A stretch of 64,000 bases of DNA, taken from Mixta sp. Marseille-Q2659. GTDB lineage: Bacteria; Pseudomonadota; Gammaproteobacteria; Enterobacterales; Enterobacteriaceae. The position numbers and the translations under genes are program-made. Under the pieces are notes generated by a model that searched no databases, was not told where the DNA came from, and saw nothing but the letters and a program-made list of their open reading frames with translations. Of this stretch, positions 1-9,838 are shown in pieces (within the stretch, counting starts at the first letter, position 1; every line of letters begins with the position of its first letter). The stretch is taken from contig NZ_CALNWY010000010.1 in assembly GCF_940807255.1 (NCBI RefSeq), forward strand, positions 1 through 64,000. Reading direction: 5' to 3'.

Positions 1-127
1 CACCGGTTTGAACATCAGCCGGGCGCCGCGAACCTGCACATAGTCACCCTGATAATCTACGGTTTCGCCTTCCAGCACGCGGCGCCAGATGCGGGTAAAT
101 TCAGCCGATTCCGCATATCGCTCGGTG
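1..127. repeat. 127-bp exact repeat, copy 1 (window edge)
   Basis: Bases 1-127 are identical to bases 494-620, both inside ssuD. The copies diverge at once after base 127 and 620. This copy breaks the ssuD reading frame: SsuD similarity stops at base 128, exactly where the repeat begins. An exact 127-base repeat at a sequence end is what a de Bruijn assembler run at k=127 would leave. A real 493-bp tandem duplication within ssuD would look the same from this side. Confidence 0.9.
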
Positions 128-994
128 GTTAGGGCTGATTTCCAGCCGATCGCGTCGGCCCTGATGCAGCGCCGACATGCGTTGCTGACCGACCGAGTCG
201 GTGCGCGCCAGCGCCGCCTGCGCTTTGGCGATAGTGGCGTCGTCCAGATGTGAAATTAATCGCTCCGCCGCCTGCCAGGCTTCGCTGTTGGTTTCACGCA
301 CAATAACGTGCAGGCGAATACCAAAACGTACCTGACGCCCTTGCGCCGCCGCCTTTGCCCGCACCTGTTCAATTTTCTCTTTGACCAGCGCTGGCGGTTC
401 GCCCCAAGTCAGATAGACATCCACCTGTTCCGCTGCTAAATCCTGCGCCACCGGCGAAGAGCCGCCGAACCACAACGGCGGACGTGGCTGCTGCACCGGT
501 TTGAACATCAGCCGGGCGCCGCGAACCTGCACATAGTCACCCTGATAATCTACGGTTTCGCCTTCCAGCACGCGGCGCCAGATGCGGGTAAATTCAGCCG
601 ATTCCGCATATCGCTCGGTGTGATCGAGAAAAACGCCATCACCCGCCAGCTCTTCTGGATCGCCGCCGGTCACCAGATTAAACAGCGCGCGGCCGTTGGA
701 AAGCCGGTCTAAGGTCGCTGCCTGGCGCGCCGCCTGGGTGGGCGAAATGACGCCAGGACGTAGCGCTACCAGAAAGCGTAGCCGCTGCGTTACCGGAATC
801 AGCGAAGCGGCCACCAGCCACGCATCTTCACAGGAGCGGCCGGTCGGGATCAGCACGCCGCCGAAACCTAAACGATCCGCCGCCTGGGCGATCTGTTGTA
901 AATAGCTATGGTCAACCGGGCGTGCACCTTCCGCTGTACCGAGATAGTGACCGTCGCCATGGGTGGGTAAAAACCAGAATACGGATAACGCCAT
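101..994 (-). CDS. ssuD: Alkanesulfonate monooxygenase SsuD, 3' end lost
   Basis: SsuD is the FMNH2-dependent monooxygenase that cleaves alkanesulfonates to aldehyde and sulfite, using reduced flavin from SsuE. The N-terminus ([15 protein letters not shown]) and the segment [18 protein letters not shown] match the bacterial luciferase-like SsuD family almost residue for residue. E. coli SsuD has 381 residues. Here similarity runs to the residues LEISPN, about residue 289, and ends at base 128, where the 127-bp repeat starts. The last eight codons to the stop at 101 are repeat-derived. The gene is therefore truncated by the contig end or a rearrangement. It starts 15 bp after ssuA, as expected for ssuEADCB. 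Sulfur-limitation control through CysB and Cbl is known for the family but not visible here. Confidence 0.9.
   Translation of the reverse strand: MALSVFWFLPTHGDGHYLGTAEGARPVDHSYLQQIAQAADRLGFGGVLIPTGRSCEDAWLVAASLIPVTQRLRFLVALRPGVISPTQAARQAATLDRLSNGRALFNLVTGGDPEELAGDGVFLDHTERYAESAEFTRIWRRVLEGETVDYQGDYVQVRGARLMFKPVQQPRPPLWFGGSSPVAQDLAAEQVDVYLTWGEPPALVKEKIEQVRAKAAAQGRQVRFGIRLHVIVRETNSEAWQAAERLISHLDDATIAKAQAALARTDSVGQQRMSALHQGRRDRLEISPNHRAICGIG
494..620. repeat. 127-bp exact repeat, copy 2 (inside ssuD)
   Basis: This copy lies in a normal, uninterrupted part of ssuD and is therefore the native one. It matches bases 1-127 with no mismatch. On the ssuD coding strand the second copy appears again after codon 289, giving a unit of 493 bp from 620 down to 128. 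Confidence 0.9.
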
Positions 995-1009
995 GCTATT
1001 TCTCCTTAC

Positions 1010-1981
1010 TCACTGAACGGTTGCGCCGCGCCAGATATGGCTGGCAACGTCGAGCTTCACGGGAAGCAGATGATTTTGATAAAAAAGGTCGGCGGTGTGC
1101 TGCTGCGCCTGAACGGTCGCCTCTCCCACCGGCGAGATGCGGGTTGGCGGACGGTGATCGAGATAGCTGCTGATGACGCTTACAGGCAATCCCATACTTT
1201 GTGCCAGCAGTTGGGTGCTTTGCGCGCGCTGGCTCTGCGTGAGCGCATCCGCCTGGCTGAAAATATCCAGCACCGACTGAATAAAGTCGCCGTGCGCCTG
1301 CGCATAGCTGCGGGTTGCCAGATAAAAGGATCCGGTCAGGTTGAGCTGACTGCCATCGGTAAGAACGCGGACGTCGCCATGCTGGAGCGCGGCTGAGTAA
1401 TAGGGATCCCAGATCGCCCAGGCATCAACATTGCCTTGCTGGAAGGCGGCGCGCGCATCGGCGGGCGTCAGCCATACCGGTTGAATATCCTGAAAACTCA
1501 GGCCCGCTTTTTGCAGCGCCCGCAGCAGCAGATTATGTGAGCTGGAGCCTTTCTGCAGTGCGACTTTGTGGCCTTTCAGATCGGCTACGGTTTTAATCGC
1601 GCTGTTGGCCGGAACCAGAATGACTTCCGCCTTCGGCTTGGGTGGCTCGGCGCCGACGTAGAGCAGATCGGCGCCTGCCGCTTGAGCAAACAGCGGCGGA
1701 ATATCGCCGGTGCTGCCAAGATCGATGCTGCCAACATTAAGTGCTTCGAGCATCTGCGGGCCGGCAGGGAATTCTACCCAGCGGATCTGCGTGTGGGGAT
1801 AGCGCTGCTCCAGCAGGTGATGTGCCTTAGCCAGCACCATGCTGACAGAGCCTTTTTGGTAACCAATTCGAATTGCGGTCGGATCCTGGCTGGCGGCCTG
1901 CAATGCAGTACTTATGCTTAACAGCGTTAGCAGCAGGGCGCTGGCCAGGGCGCTGGCGAGGCGACGGGAAAGCGTTTTCAT
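1010..1981 (-). CDS. ssuA: Aliphatic sulfonate ABC transporter substrate-binding protein SsuA
   Basis: This is the periplasmic binding protein that delivers aliphatic sulfonates to the SsuBC importer. The product has 323 residues with a clear signal peptide: basic start MKTLSRRL, hydrophobic core, and likely cleavage after STALQA near residue 29. The mature part has the NMT1/SsuA-like fold signature RIGYQKGSVSMVLAK. The reading frame extends 26 codons further upstream into ssuE, but I chose the ATG at 1981 because a GGGAGAAAGGA ribosome site precedes it and the signal peptide starts there. It sits 10 bp after ssuE. The ssuCB genes would lie beyond the window. Confidence 0.92.
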   Translation of the reverse strand: MKTLSRRLASALASALLLTLLSISTALQAASQDPTAIRIGYQKGSVSMVLAKAHHLLEQRYPHTQIRWVEFPAGPQMLEALNVGSIDLGSTGDIPPLFAQAAGADLLYVGAEPPKPKAEVILVPANSAIKTVADLKGHKVALQKGSSSHNLLLRALQKAGLSFQDIQPVWLTPADARAAFQQGNVDAWAIWDPYYSAALQHGDVRVLTDGSQLNLTGSFYLATRSYAQAHGDFIQSVLDIFSQADALTQSQRAQSTQLLAQSMGLPVSVISSYLDHRPPTRISPVGEATVQAQQHTADLFYQNHLLPVKLDVASHIWRGATVQ

Positions 1982-1991
1982 TCCTTTCTCC

Positions 1992-2543
1992 CTATACCGC
2001 TTGCGCCAGGCGCACTTCGCGCTGCTGCAAAGCATAATAAAAGGTCGCCAGCGCATCATTCAGGCGCGTATTCAGCAGATCGCTGAGTTCCGGCTGACGA
2101 TCGTAATGGGCAATCTGACTGTCGTCGGCGAAGACGCCATGCAATATTTCCTGGGCCTTCAGCGCGCTCAGCACCGGTTTCAGCGCGTAATCCACCGCCA
2201 GCATATGAGCCACGGTGCCGCCCGTTGCCAGCGGCAATACCACCTTATGTTCCAGCGCGCGTTCCGGCAGCAAATCAAGCAGGGTTTTCAGCGCCCCGGA
2301 AAACGAGGCTTTATAAATTGGCGTGGCGACAATGACGCCGTCCGCACCGGCCAAATCCTCTTTTAACGCCAGCAGCGCCGGAGAATCAAAGCGCGCATAA
2401 AGCAGATCTTCCGGGCGGAAGTTATGCAGGTTCCAGGGAATTACCTCCACGCCGCGCTGCTCAAGACGATGCTGACTGACGGTTAATAAAGCTGTAGATC
2501 GTGAAGGAAAACGTGGACTTCCTGCCAGAGTAATAACGCGCAT
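1992..2543 (-). CDS. ssuE: NADPH-dependent FMN reductase SsuE
   Basis: SsuE reduces FMN with NADPH and passes FMNH2 to SsuD. The 183-residue product shows the flavodoxin-like start [15 protein letters not shown], which binds the FMN phosphate, and ends near the usual family length (E. coli 191). It is the first gene of the leftward ssu operon, with ATG at 2543 and an AAGGAG ribosome site just before it. The divergent pyrD gene shares the upstream region. Core residues look intact. Confidence 0.92.
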   Translation of the reverse strand: MRVITLAGSPRFPSRSTALLTVSQHRLEQRGVEVIPWNLHNFRPEDLLYARFDSPALLALKEDLAGADGVIVATPIYKASFSGALKTLLDLLPERALEHKVVLPLATGGTVAHMLAVDYALKPVLSALKAQEILHGVFADDSQIAHYDRQPELSDLLNTRLNDALATFYYALQQREVRLAQAV

Positions 2544-2756
2544 AGCAGCTCCTTATAATTAATAGTTATCGATTAATCTTAATTGAGAACTTATAGCTTC
2601 ATCCTGACAGAGCAGACGCTATCGCTTAAATGATTTATCCAACAATCAAAAGCTGTTTTTGCGCTAAGGCAGAACGTCGCGGGCAAAAAAGAGGTTTACT
2701 AAGGTGCCGGTTTAACATTTCTGGCTTTTTATGGCGGTTATGCCGGATAATACCGC

Positions 2757-2772
2757 CCCGTTTGCCACCGGG
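2757..2772 (+). promoter_or_regulatory. Possible pyrD leader hairpin
   Basis: A short stem CCCG/CGGG (2757-2760 and 2769-2772) with an eight-base loop lies 15 bp before the pyrD start and next to its ribosome site CAGGAGAG. In E. coli, pyrimidine control of pyrD uses CTP-dependent start-site switching, in which longer transcripts fold a leader hairpin that blocks the ribosome site. The position and C-rich start fit this model. The transcription start is not visible from sequence, so the link is inference. Confidence 0.35.
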
Positions 2773-2787
2773 AATTCAGGAGAGTCC

Positions 2788-3798
2788 ATGTTTTACCCCC
2801 TCGCACGTAAAGCCTTATTCCGCCTCGACGCCGAACATGCTCATGAACTGACGCTGCAACAGTTGCGCCGCATTGGCGGCACGCCGCTGGAAGGCTTAAT
2901 TCGTCAACGTCTGCCTGCGCGTCCGGTCAAATGTATGGGATTGACCTTTAAAAATGCCCTTGGCCTGGCGGCCGGACTGGATAAAAACGGCGAATGTATT
3001 GATGCTTTCGGCGCGATGGGCTTCGGCTTTGTTGAAGTCGGCACGGTAACGCCGCGCCCGCAGGCGGGAAATGATAAGCCCCGCTTATTTCGTCTGATTG
3101 AAGCGGAAGGGATTATTAATCGGATGGGATTTAATAATCTCGGCGTAGATCAATTAGTTGAGAACGTAAAGCGAGCCAGCTTTAACGGCGTGCTGGGGAT
3201 CAATATTGGTAAAAATAAAGATACGCCGGTCGAGCAGGGCAAAGATGATTATTTGACCTGTATGGAAAAGGTTTATCCTCACGCCGGTTATATTGCCGTC
3301 AATATTTCTTCGCCGAATACGCCGGGATTAAGAACGCTGCAATATGGTGAGGCGCTGGATGATTTGCTGATGGCAATAAAAGCGCAGCAGAAATTACTGG
3401 AAAAGCGCCACCTGAAATATGTTCCTGTTGCGGTAAAAATTGCACCAGACCTTTCTGAAGATGAATTGGTGCAAATTGCCGATAGCCTGGTCCGTCATCA
3501 AATTGACGGCGTTATCGCGACCAATACTACGCTCGATCGTTCGCTGGTCAGCGGCCTGAAATATAGTGAAGAAACAGGCGGTCTGAGTGGACGACCGGTA
3601 CAGCTGCGCAGTACCGAAGTGATTCGCCGTCTGGCGCAGGAGCTGCAGGGACAATTACCGATTATTGGCGTAGGCGGGATTGATTCGCTGGTCGCGGCGC
3701 GGGAAAAAATAGCGGCTGGCGCCACGCTGGTGCAAATTTATTCTGGCTTTATTTATAAAGGCCCCGATTTAGTAAAAGAGATTGTGACTTATCTCTGA
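2788..3798 (+). CDS. pyrD: Dihydroorotate dehydrogenase (quinone), class 2
   Basis: PyrD oxidises dihydroorotate to orotate in pyrimidine synthesis, passing electrons to membrane quinone. The 336-residue product equals the E. coli length. Visible hallmarks are the amphipathic N-terminus [19 protein letters not shown] for membrane association, the substrate loop NRMGFNN, the catalytic serine region [11 protein letters not shown], and the FMN-phosphate segment IIGVGGIDS. The frame opens earlier at 2731, but the ATG at 2788 matches the family start and has the ribosome site CAGGAGAG. It stands alone between the divergent ssu operon and zapC, as in E. coli. Confidence 0.96.
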   Translation: MFYPLARKALFRLDAEHAHELTLQQLRRIGGTPLEGLIRQRLPARPVKCMGLTFKNALGLAAGLDKNGECIDAFGAMGFGFVEVGTVTPRPQAGNDKPRLFRLIEAEGIINRMGFNNLGVDQLVENVKRASFNGVLGINIGKNKDTPVEQGKDDYLTCMEKVYPHAGYIAVNISSPNTPGLRTLQYGEALDDLLMAIKAQQKLLEKRHLKYVPVAVKIAPDLSEDELVQIADSLVRHQIDGVIATNTTLDRSLVSGLKYSEETGGLSGRPVQLRSTEVIRRLAQELQGQLPIIGVGGIDSLVAAREKIAAGATLVQIYSGFIYKGPDLVKEIVTYL

Positions 3799-3997
3799 CC
3801 TTTCCCGAAGAATCCGGCCGGGGGCTTTTAATCTGTTTCCGGCTGGTTTATATTTTGTGCATTCCTTGTTCATTTCAGGAAAAATATTATTCGCGGCAGG
3901 TTAATTACTTTTTATGCCGTGTCTGATGCCGGTTGATTTGCCAGCTAACAATAAATCAGCCTGGATTTTGCAACCCTCAACTGTAGTAAGGCAAACC

Positions 3998-4543
3998 ATG
4001 AAGATAAAACCTGACGACCAGTGGCGTTGGTTTTTCGATGCAGAGCAGGATCGTATGATGCTCGACTTAGCGGATGGTATGCTGTTTCGCTCCCGTTTCC
4101 CCCGTAAAATGTTGAACCCGGATGCCTTTAACGCAGCCGTTTTTAGCGTTGACGACGCGGCGCAATTTTTTACCTGGCAGGAGAGCTGCCGTGAAGCGGG
4201 ACTCAGCGACCACCACTGTGCTGAACTGCTGTTAAATGCGCTGGTGGCCTGGCGTTTCCTGAAACCGCTGATGCCGAAAAGCTGGCATTTTCGCGTTTGC
4301 CAGCGTTATTACTGGCAGCCGGGTGCCAGCGATCTGGTCACGGTGACGCTGGAAGAGAGCGGCGAAGAAGCAAGAATGCTGGTTATCGAGGCGGGAGAAA
4401 ATGCCGCACTTTGCGTGCTGGCCCAGCCGCAGCTGCAGCTGGCCGGTAAAACGATGATGCTGGGCGATGCGATTAAAATCATGCATGACCGCCTGCAGCC
4501 TTGGCATGCCGAGCAGGAGCAGCGTTACGCCCAGGCCGGCTAA
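3998..4543 (+). CDS. zapC: Cell division protein ZapC
   Basis: ZapC binds FtsZ and promotes protofilament bundling at the Z-ring. The product has 181 residues (E. coli 180) and starts [14 protein letters not shown]. Conserved blocks include [41 protein letters not shown]-like residues and LGDAIKIM. The frame opens at 3914, but the family start is the ATG at 3998. The C-terminal 15 residues are unlike E. coli, which is normal for this protein. It converges with ycbX, only 17 bp away. Confidence 0.93.
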   Translation: MKIKPDDQWRWFFDAEQDRMMLDLADGMLFRSRFPRKMLNPDAFNAAVFSVDDAAQFFTWQESCREAGLSDHHCAELLLNALVAWRFLKPLMPKSWHFRVCQRYYWQPGASDLVTVTLEESGEEARMLVIEAGENAALCVLAQPQLQLAGKTMMLGDAIKIMHDRLQPWHAEQEQRYAQAG

Positions 4544-4560
4544 CGCGCCGGCCCGGCCTT

Positions 4561-5670
4561 TTATGCCAGTTCAATATCGCCGTCGGGAACGCAGCTACAG
4601 CTAAGAATGGTGCCGTCGCCGCGGATGGCATCCTGTTTCAGCGCTTTCACCTTGCCGGAAACCAGCTGTATTTTACAGCTGCCGCACAGGCCGGCACGGC
4701 AGGAGTAGGGGATGCGCTGGCCATGTAACTCCAGCTGCTCCAGCAGTACCTGCTGATTATTGCCGTTGAAGGCATTGCCGCGATAGCGAATAGTGACCGC
4801 TTTTTCCGCCTCGTTCTTTACCTGCAGCGTCTCAACGACCTGACCAGCACCATACTGGCGCGGCGGTTGCGTTGCCATCACCTCCAGCGCATCGCCGACC
4901 CGTATCACGCCACTGTTGCACGCCACTAAATTCAACCCAAAATCGATGTCGCCGCTGCCATCCAGCGCACTGCGAAACCCTTGCATCGTTTTCAGTGGCT
5001 CGCCGTCAGGATGTTTTCTGCCGCGCTCCGGGCTGATAGTGGTAAAGATGCAGCGGCTGCAAGGTTTAGCGACCTCGAACTCGACTTCGCCGATGCGTAC
5101 GCGCGACCAGCTATCCTCTTCCCAGGCGCGCGCGCCGGTAACGGCAATATTAGGGCGAAACTGCTCCAGACGAATGCTGGCCGGACAGCGCTGTTGCAGA
5201 TCGGTAAGGGAAGCTTCGTTAACCAACAAAAAAGGATAGCCGTCAGCAAAGCCAAGCGGCACGTCAGGACGACGCTTCACCCGGCGCGACATTTCCGGGC
5301 CGGTCCAGCGTAGCTGTACCGGAACCGGGAAGAAACCGCTCAGCCAGTCGTTAATCGGCTGTGGTGCGATACGCGCCGTAAAGTGATTACCCCATACCTC
5401 TGTTTCCGCGTCCTGCGGCTGGAAATCGGCAAAGCGCAGGGCGGCGCTACTGTTATCCGGCGCCTGGATCCAGATGCCGTCCGGGATCGGCGCGGGAATA
5501 AACTGCACCAGCTGCGGATACTGGCGCGCGGTAATAAAGGTGCCGTCCTGGGTCGTCAGCATAAACAGGCGATCGAAGGCCAGTCCGCTCTCCTGTACCT
5601 GGGCATGCGAAAGCTGCAGCCCGCGCATTGATTTAACCGGGTGAATAAACAGGCGTGACAGGACGATCAT
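4561..5670 (-). CDS. ycbX: MOSC/2Fe-2S protein YcbX (6-N-hydroxylaminopurine resistance)
   Basis: YcbX reduces N-hydroxylated base analogues and works with the molybdenum cofactor. The product has 369 residues, as in E. coli. In order it shows a beta-barrel N-terminal domain ([14 protein letters not shown]), a MOSC domain with the conserved cysteine segment [10 protein letters not shown], and a C-terminal plant-type ferredoxin domain with cluster cysteines in [15 protein letters not shown] and a final cysteine in LSCSCVP. It is monocistronic and convergent with zapC. No defects are seen. Confidence 0.94.
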   Translation of the reverse strand: MIVLSRLFIHPVKSMRGLQLSHAQVQESGLAFDRLFMLTTQDGTFITARQYPQLVQFIPAPIPDGIWIQAPDNSSAALRFADFQPQDAETEVWGNHFTARIAPQPINDWLSGFFPVPVQLRWTGPEMSRRVKRRPDVPLGFADGYPFLLVNEASLTDLQQRCPASIRLEQFRPNIAVTGARAWEEDSWSRVRIGEVEFEVAKPCSRCIFTTISPERGRKHPDGEPLKTMQGFRSALDGSGDIDFGLNLVACNSGVIRVGDALEVMATQPPRQYGAGQVVETLQVKNEAEKAVTIRYRGNAFNGNNQQVLLEQLELHGQRIPYSCRAGLCGSCKIQLVSGKVKALKQDAIRGDGTILSCSCVPDGDIELA

Positions 5671-5795
5671 AAGGTTCTCCGTGCTGAAGTGACAACGACC
5701 ACAGGAATCTGTGGTTTAAAGGAAGCTAACTTTATGACATGCGACAGTGATTAGCTATAATGCGCAACAATTTTCCCAATACTGTAAGTGACGAT

Positions 5796-7907
5796 ATGAA
5801 TTCTCTGTTTGCCAGTACGGCGCGTGGGCTCGAAGAGCTGTTAAAGAGTGAACTGGAAGCGCTGGGGGCGCAGGACCTACAGGTTGTCCAGGGCGGCGTA
5901 CATTTTCAGGGAGACGATCGTTTAATGTATCGCAGCCTGCTGTGGAGCCGTCTGGCCTCGCGCATTCTGCTGCCGCTGAGTGAATGCTCTGTCTATAGCG
6001 ATCTTGACCTCTATCTGGGCGCCCAGGCAATCGACTGGACCAACCTGATTGACGGCACTTTTGCCGTGCATTTTAGCGGCACCAACGAGGCGATTCGCAA
6101 CAGCCAGTTCGGCGCGTTAAAGGTTAAGGATGCGATCGTCGATAGCTTCACCCGCAAAAATCTGCCGCGCCCGGATGTTGATCGTGAGCAGCCGGACGTA
6201 CGCATTAACGTCTGGCTGAATAAAGATACCGCCAGCATCGCGCTCGATCTCAGCGGAGAAGGGATGCACCAGCGCGGTTATCGTCAGCAAACCGGCCTGG
6301 CACCGATGAAAGAGAACCTGGCTGCGGCCACGGTACTGCGTTCCGGCTGGCAGCCTGGCTCGCCGCTGCTCGACCCGATGTGCGGTTCCGGTACGCTGCT
6401 GATTGAAGCAGCGCTGATCGCCAGCGATCGCGCACCGGGCCTGAACCGTCGCAACTGGGGTTTTACCGGCTGGAAGGCGCATCAGCCTGAGTTATGGCGT
6501 GAACTGATTGATGAAGCGCAAACCCGCGCGCGCGCAGGCGTTACGCAAACCACCTCGCGCTTCTTTGGTTACGATAATGACGAGCGCGTGCTGGAGCGCG
6601 CGCGCGGTAACGCCCGTCGCGCTGGTGTCGCCGATCTGTTTACTTTCGCCGTGCAGGATGTGGCCCAGCTGCGCAATCCGCTGCCGCAGGGGCCGACCGG
6701 CACCGTCATCAGCAATCCGCCTTACGGTGAGCGTCTGGAAAGCGAACCGGCGCTGATTGCGCTGCACAGCCTGCTGGGACGCGTAATGAAGAGTCAGTTC
6801 GGCGGCTGGAATCTGTCGCTGTTTAGCGCCTCGCCCGATCTGCTGAGCTGTTTGCAGCTGCGCGCCGATCGTCAGTTTAAGGCGAAAAACGGCCCGCTGG
6901 ATTGCGTACAGAAAAACTATCAGCTGGCAGCGACCAGCGGCGACGGCGTACCGGCGCAGATAGCGGAAGATTATGCCAACCGCCTTAAAAAGAATGTGAA
7001 GAAGCTGGATAAGTGGGCGCGCCAGGAAGGCATTGAATGCTACCGCCTGTACGATGCCGATCTGCCGGAATATAACGTTGCCGTCGATCGCTATGCTGAC
7101 TGGGTAGTGATTCAGGAGTACGCGCCGCCGAAAACCATCGATGCGATGAAGGCGCGCCAGCGTCTGTTTGATGTGATCAGCGCGACGCTGACGGTGCTGG
7201 AACTGCCGGCAAACCGCCTGGTACTGAAAACGCGTGAAAAACAGAAAGGCAAAAGCCAGTACCAGAAGCTGGGCGAGAAGGGCGAATATTTTGAAGTTCG
7301 CGAGTTTAACGCCCGTTTTTGGGTCAATCTCACCGACTATCTGGATACCGGTCTGTTTATCGATCATCGGCTGGCGCGCCGTATGCTGGGCCAGATGAGC
7401 AAGGGCAAGGATTTCCTGAATCTGTTCGCCTATACCGGCAGCGCCAGCGTGCATGCCGGACTGGGCGGCGCGCGTTCCACCACTACCGTGGATATGTCGC
7501 GCACCTATCTGGAGTGGGCGGAGCGCAATATGCGTCTGAACGGCCTGAGCGGCCGTCAGCACCGGCTGATGCAGGCGGATTGCCTGAGCTGGCTGCGTGA
7601 AAGCCATGAGCAGTTCGATCTGATTTTTATCGATCCGCCGACCTTCTCTAACTCAAAACGTATGGAAGAGAGCTTTGATGTCCAGCGCGATCACCTGCAG
7701 CTGATGCGCGATCTGAAGCGCTTGCTGCGCGCCGGCGGCACCATTATGTTCTCGAATAACAAGCGCGGTTTCAAAATGGATCACGAAGGGCTGGCCACGC
7801 TTGGCCTGCTAGCTCAGGAGATCACCGCCAAAACGCAGTCGCAGGATTTTGCCCGCAACCGTCATATTCATAACTGCTGGCTGATTACGCACGCCGGTAA
7901 GGAATAA
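5796..7907 (+). CDS. rlmL: Bifunctional 23S rRNA methyltransferase RlmKL
   Basis: RlmKL makes m2G2445 (RlmL half) and m7G2069 (RlmK half) in 23S rRNA. The product has 703 residues (E. coli 702). An N-terminal ferredoxin-like/THUMP region is followed by the RlmL domain, with [15 protein letters not shown] and the catalytic NPPYGERL, and then the RlmK domain, with [14 protein letters not shown] and DPPTFSNS. The frame opens at 5760, but the start [16 protein letters not shown] at 5796 matches the family. Two consecutive methyltransferase motifs confirm the natural fusion. uup follows after 5 bp and is probably cotranscribed. Confidence 0.95.
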   Translation: MNSLFASTARGLEELLKSELEALGAQDLQVVQGGVHFQGDDRLMYRSLLWSRLASRILLPLSECSVYSDLDLYLGAQAIDWTNLIDGTFAVHFSGTNEAIRNSQFGALKVKDAIVDSFTRKNLPRPDVDREQPDVRINVWLNKDTASIALDLSGEGMHQRGYRQQTGLAPMKENLAAATVLRSGWQPGSPLLDPMCGSGTLLIEAALIASDRAPGLNRRNWGFTGWKAHQPELWRELIDEAQTRARAGVTQTTSRFFGYDNDERVLERARGNARRAGVADLFTFAVQDVAQLRNPLPQGPTGTVISNPPYGERLESEPALIALHSLLGRVMKSQFGGWNLSLFSASPDLLSCLQLRADRQFKAKNGPLDCVQKNYQLAATSGDGVPAQIAEDYANRLKKNVKKLDKWARQEGIECYRLYDADLPEYNVAVDRYADWVVIQEYAPPKTIDAMKARQRLFDVISATLTVLELPANRLVLKTREKQKGKSQYQKLGEKGEYFEVREFNARFWVNLTDYLDTGLFIDHRLARRMLGQMSKGKDFLNLFAYTGSASVHAGLGGARSTTTVDMSRTYLEWAERNMRLNGLSGRQHRLMQADCLSWLRESHEQFDLIFIDPPTFSNSKRMEESFDVQRDHLQLMRDLKRLLRAGGTIMFSNNKRGFKMDHEGLATLGLLAQEITAKTQSQDFARNRHIHNCWLITHAGKE

Positions 7908-7912
7908 GCTGT

Positions 7913-9824
7913 ATGTCACTGATTAGTATTCACAACGCCTACCTTTCGTTCAGCGATGCGCCGCTGCTGGATCATGCTGAATTGCATATAGAGGAGAACG
8001 AGCGCGTTTGTCTGGTAGGGCGCAACGGCGCCGGTAAATCCACGCTGATGAAAATTATCAACGGCGAACAGCCGCTTGATGATGGCCGTATTATCTATGA
8101 GCAGGATTTAGTGGTCGCGCGTTTGCAACAGGATCCGCCGCGCAATATCGCCGGTACGGTTTATGATTTCGTTGCCGAAGGCGTAGCGGAACAGGCGGAG
8201 CATCTGAAAGCCTACCACGCTATTTCTCACGTGGTGATGAACGATCCCAGCGAAAAAATCTCAATGAGATGGCGCGTCTGCAATCGCTGCTGGATCACCA
8301 TAATCTGTGGCAGCTGGAGTCGCGCATCAATGACGTGCTACAGCAAATCGGTCTGGAACCGGAAGTCGAGCTGTCGTCGCTTTCCGGCGGCTGGCTGCGT
8401 AAAGCGGCGCTGGGGCGCGCATTGGTCAGCAATCCGCGCGTTTTGATGCTGGATGAGCCGACCAACCACCTGGATATTGAAACCATCGACTGGCTGGAAA
8501 CCTTTCTGAAAACCTTCCAGGGCAGCATCGTGTTTATTTCCCACGACCGATCCTTTATTCGCAATATGGCGACGCGCATTGTCGACCTCGATCGCGGCAA
8601 GCTGGTTTCCTGGCCGGGCGATTATGATAAATATCTGGAAGGCAAAGAAGAAGCGCTGCGCGTAGAAGAGATGCAGAACGCTGAATTCGACCGTAAGCTG
8701 GCGCAGGAAGAGGTTTGGATCCGTCAGGGTATCAAAGCGCGCCGCACCCGTAACGAAGGCCGCGTGCGTGCGCTGAAAGCGCTGCGTCGTGAGCGCTCCG
8801 AACGCCGTGAAGTGATGGGCAAAGCACAGATGCAGGTGGAAGAGGCAACGCGCTCCGGCAAAATCGTCTTTGAGCTGGAGAATGTTAACTACAGTATCGG
8901 CGATCGCACGCTGGTGCGAGATTTCAGTGCGCAGGTGCAGCGCGGCGATAAGATCGCGCTGATCGGCCCGAACGGCTGCGGTAAAACTACGCTGCTGAAA
9001 CTGATGCTGGGTCAGCTGAAAGCGGACAGCGGCCGCGTACACAGCGGCAGCAAGCTGGAAGTTGCCTATTTCGATCAGCATCGCGCCATTCTCGATCCCG
9101 ATCGCACGGTCATGGATAACCTTGCCGAAGGTAAGCAGGAAGTGATGGTCAACGGCAAGCCGCGCCACGTTCTTGGTTATTTGCAGGAGTTCCTGTTCCA
9201 TCCCAAACGGGCAATGACGCCGGTACGGGCGCTTTCCGGTGGCGAGCGCAACCGTCTGCTGCTGGCGCGTCTGTTCCTGAAGCCCAGCAACCTGCTGATT
9301 CTTGATGAGCCGACCAATGACCGGATGTGGAAACCCTGGAACTGCTGGAAGAGCTGATCGACGGCTATCAGGGAACCGTGCTGCTGGTCAGCCACGATCG
9401 TCAGTTCGTCGATAATACTGTAACCGAATGCTGGATTTTCGAAGGCAACGGTGAAATTGGCGCCTTTGTCGGCGGCTATCACGATGCGCAGCAGCAGCGT
9501 GCCGCCTCACGGCCAAACCGCACCGCGCCGGTGAAAGCGCAGCCAGAAAAAGCAGCGAAAAGCGAGCCGGTGAAAGAAGCAAAACCGTCCAGCGCCAAAC
9601 TGAGCTATAAATTACAGCGCGAGCTGGATTTACTGCCGCAGCAGCTGGAAACGCTGGAAACGCAGATCGCGCAGCTGCAGGCGCAGATGGCGGACGCCAG
9701 TTTTTTTAGTCAGCCGCATGAAAAGACACAGCCGGTAATCAATGCGCTAGCTGAGGCGGAGCAGCAGCTGGAAAGCGCTTTTGAACGCTGGGAATACCTT
9801 GAATCGCTGAAAAACGGCGGCTGA
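7913..9824 (+). pseudogene. uup: ABC-F ATPase Uup, two single-base frameshifts
   Basis: Uup is a soluble ABC-F ATPase that acts on ribosomes and influences transposon precise excision. Both ATPase cassettes are present: Walker A GRNGAGKS and GPNGCGKT, signatures LSGGW and LSGGE, and Walker B ending in DEPTNHLD. A C-terminal coiled-coil follows (about 9530-9820). Two one-base deletions break it. The first is in the A run at 8253-8258, where seven A give the family frame SEKNLNEMARL. The second is at 9322/9323, where CCTGG is expected in DEPTNDLDVETLE. With both bases restored the protein has 637 residues (E. coli 635). Everything else is intact, so sequencing error is more likely than true decay. 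Confidence 0.9.
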
Positions 9825-9838
9825 AATCGGGAGTAGCT

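Noticed and set aside
6492-7607. A 371-codon open frame antisense to rlmL
   Set aside because: It is a shadow of the high-GC coding strand of rlmL, has no ribosome site and no family features, while rlmL is certain.
8253-8258. Programmed ribosomal frameshift in uup
   Set aside because: The A run could slip, but a second unrelated break at 9322 and the absence of such control in the family make deletion errors the simpler reading.
9388-9582. Alternative start of a separate gene in the uup tail
   Set aside because: The downstream piece is the expected Uup second cassette end and coiled-coil, not an independent gene.
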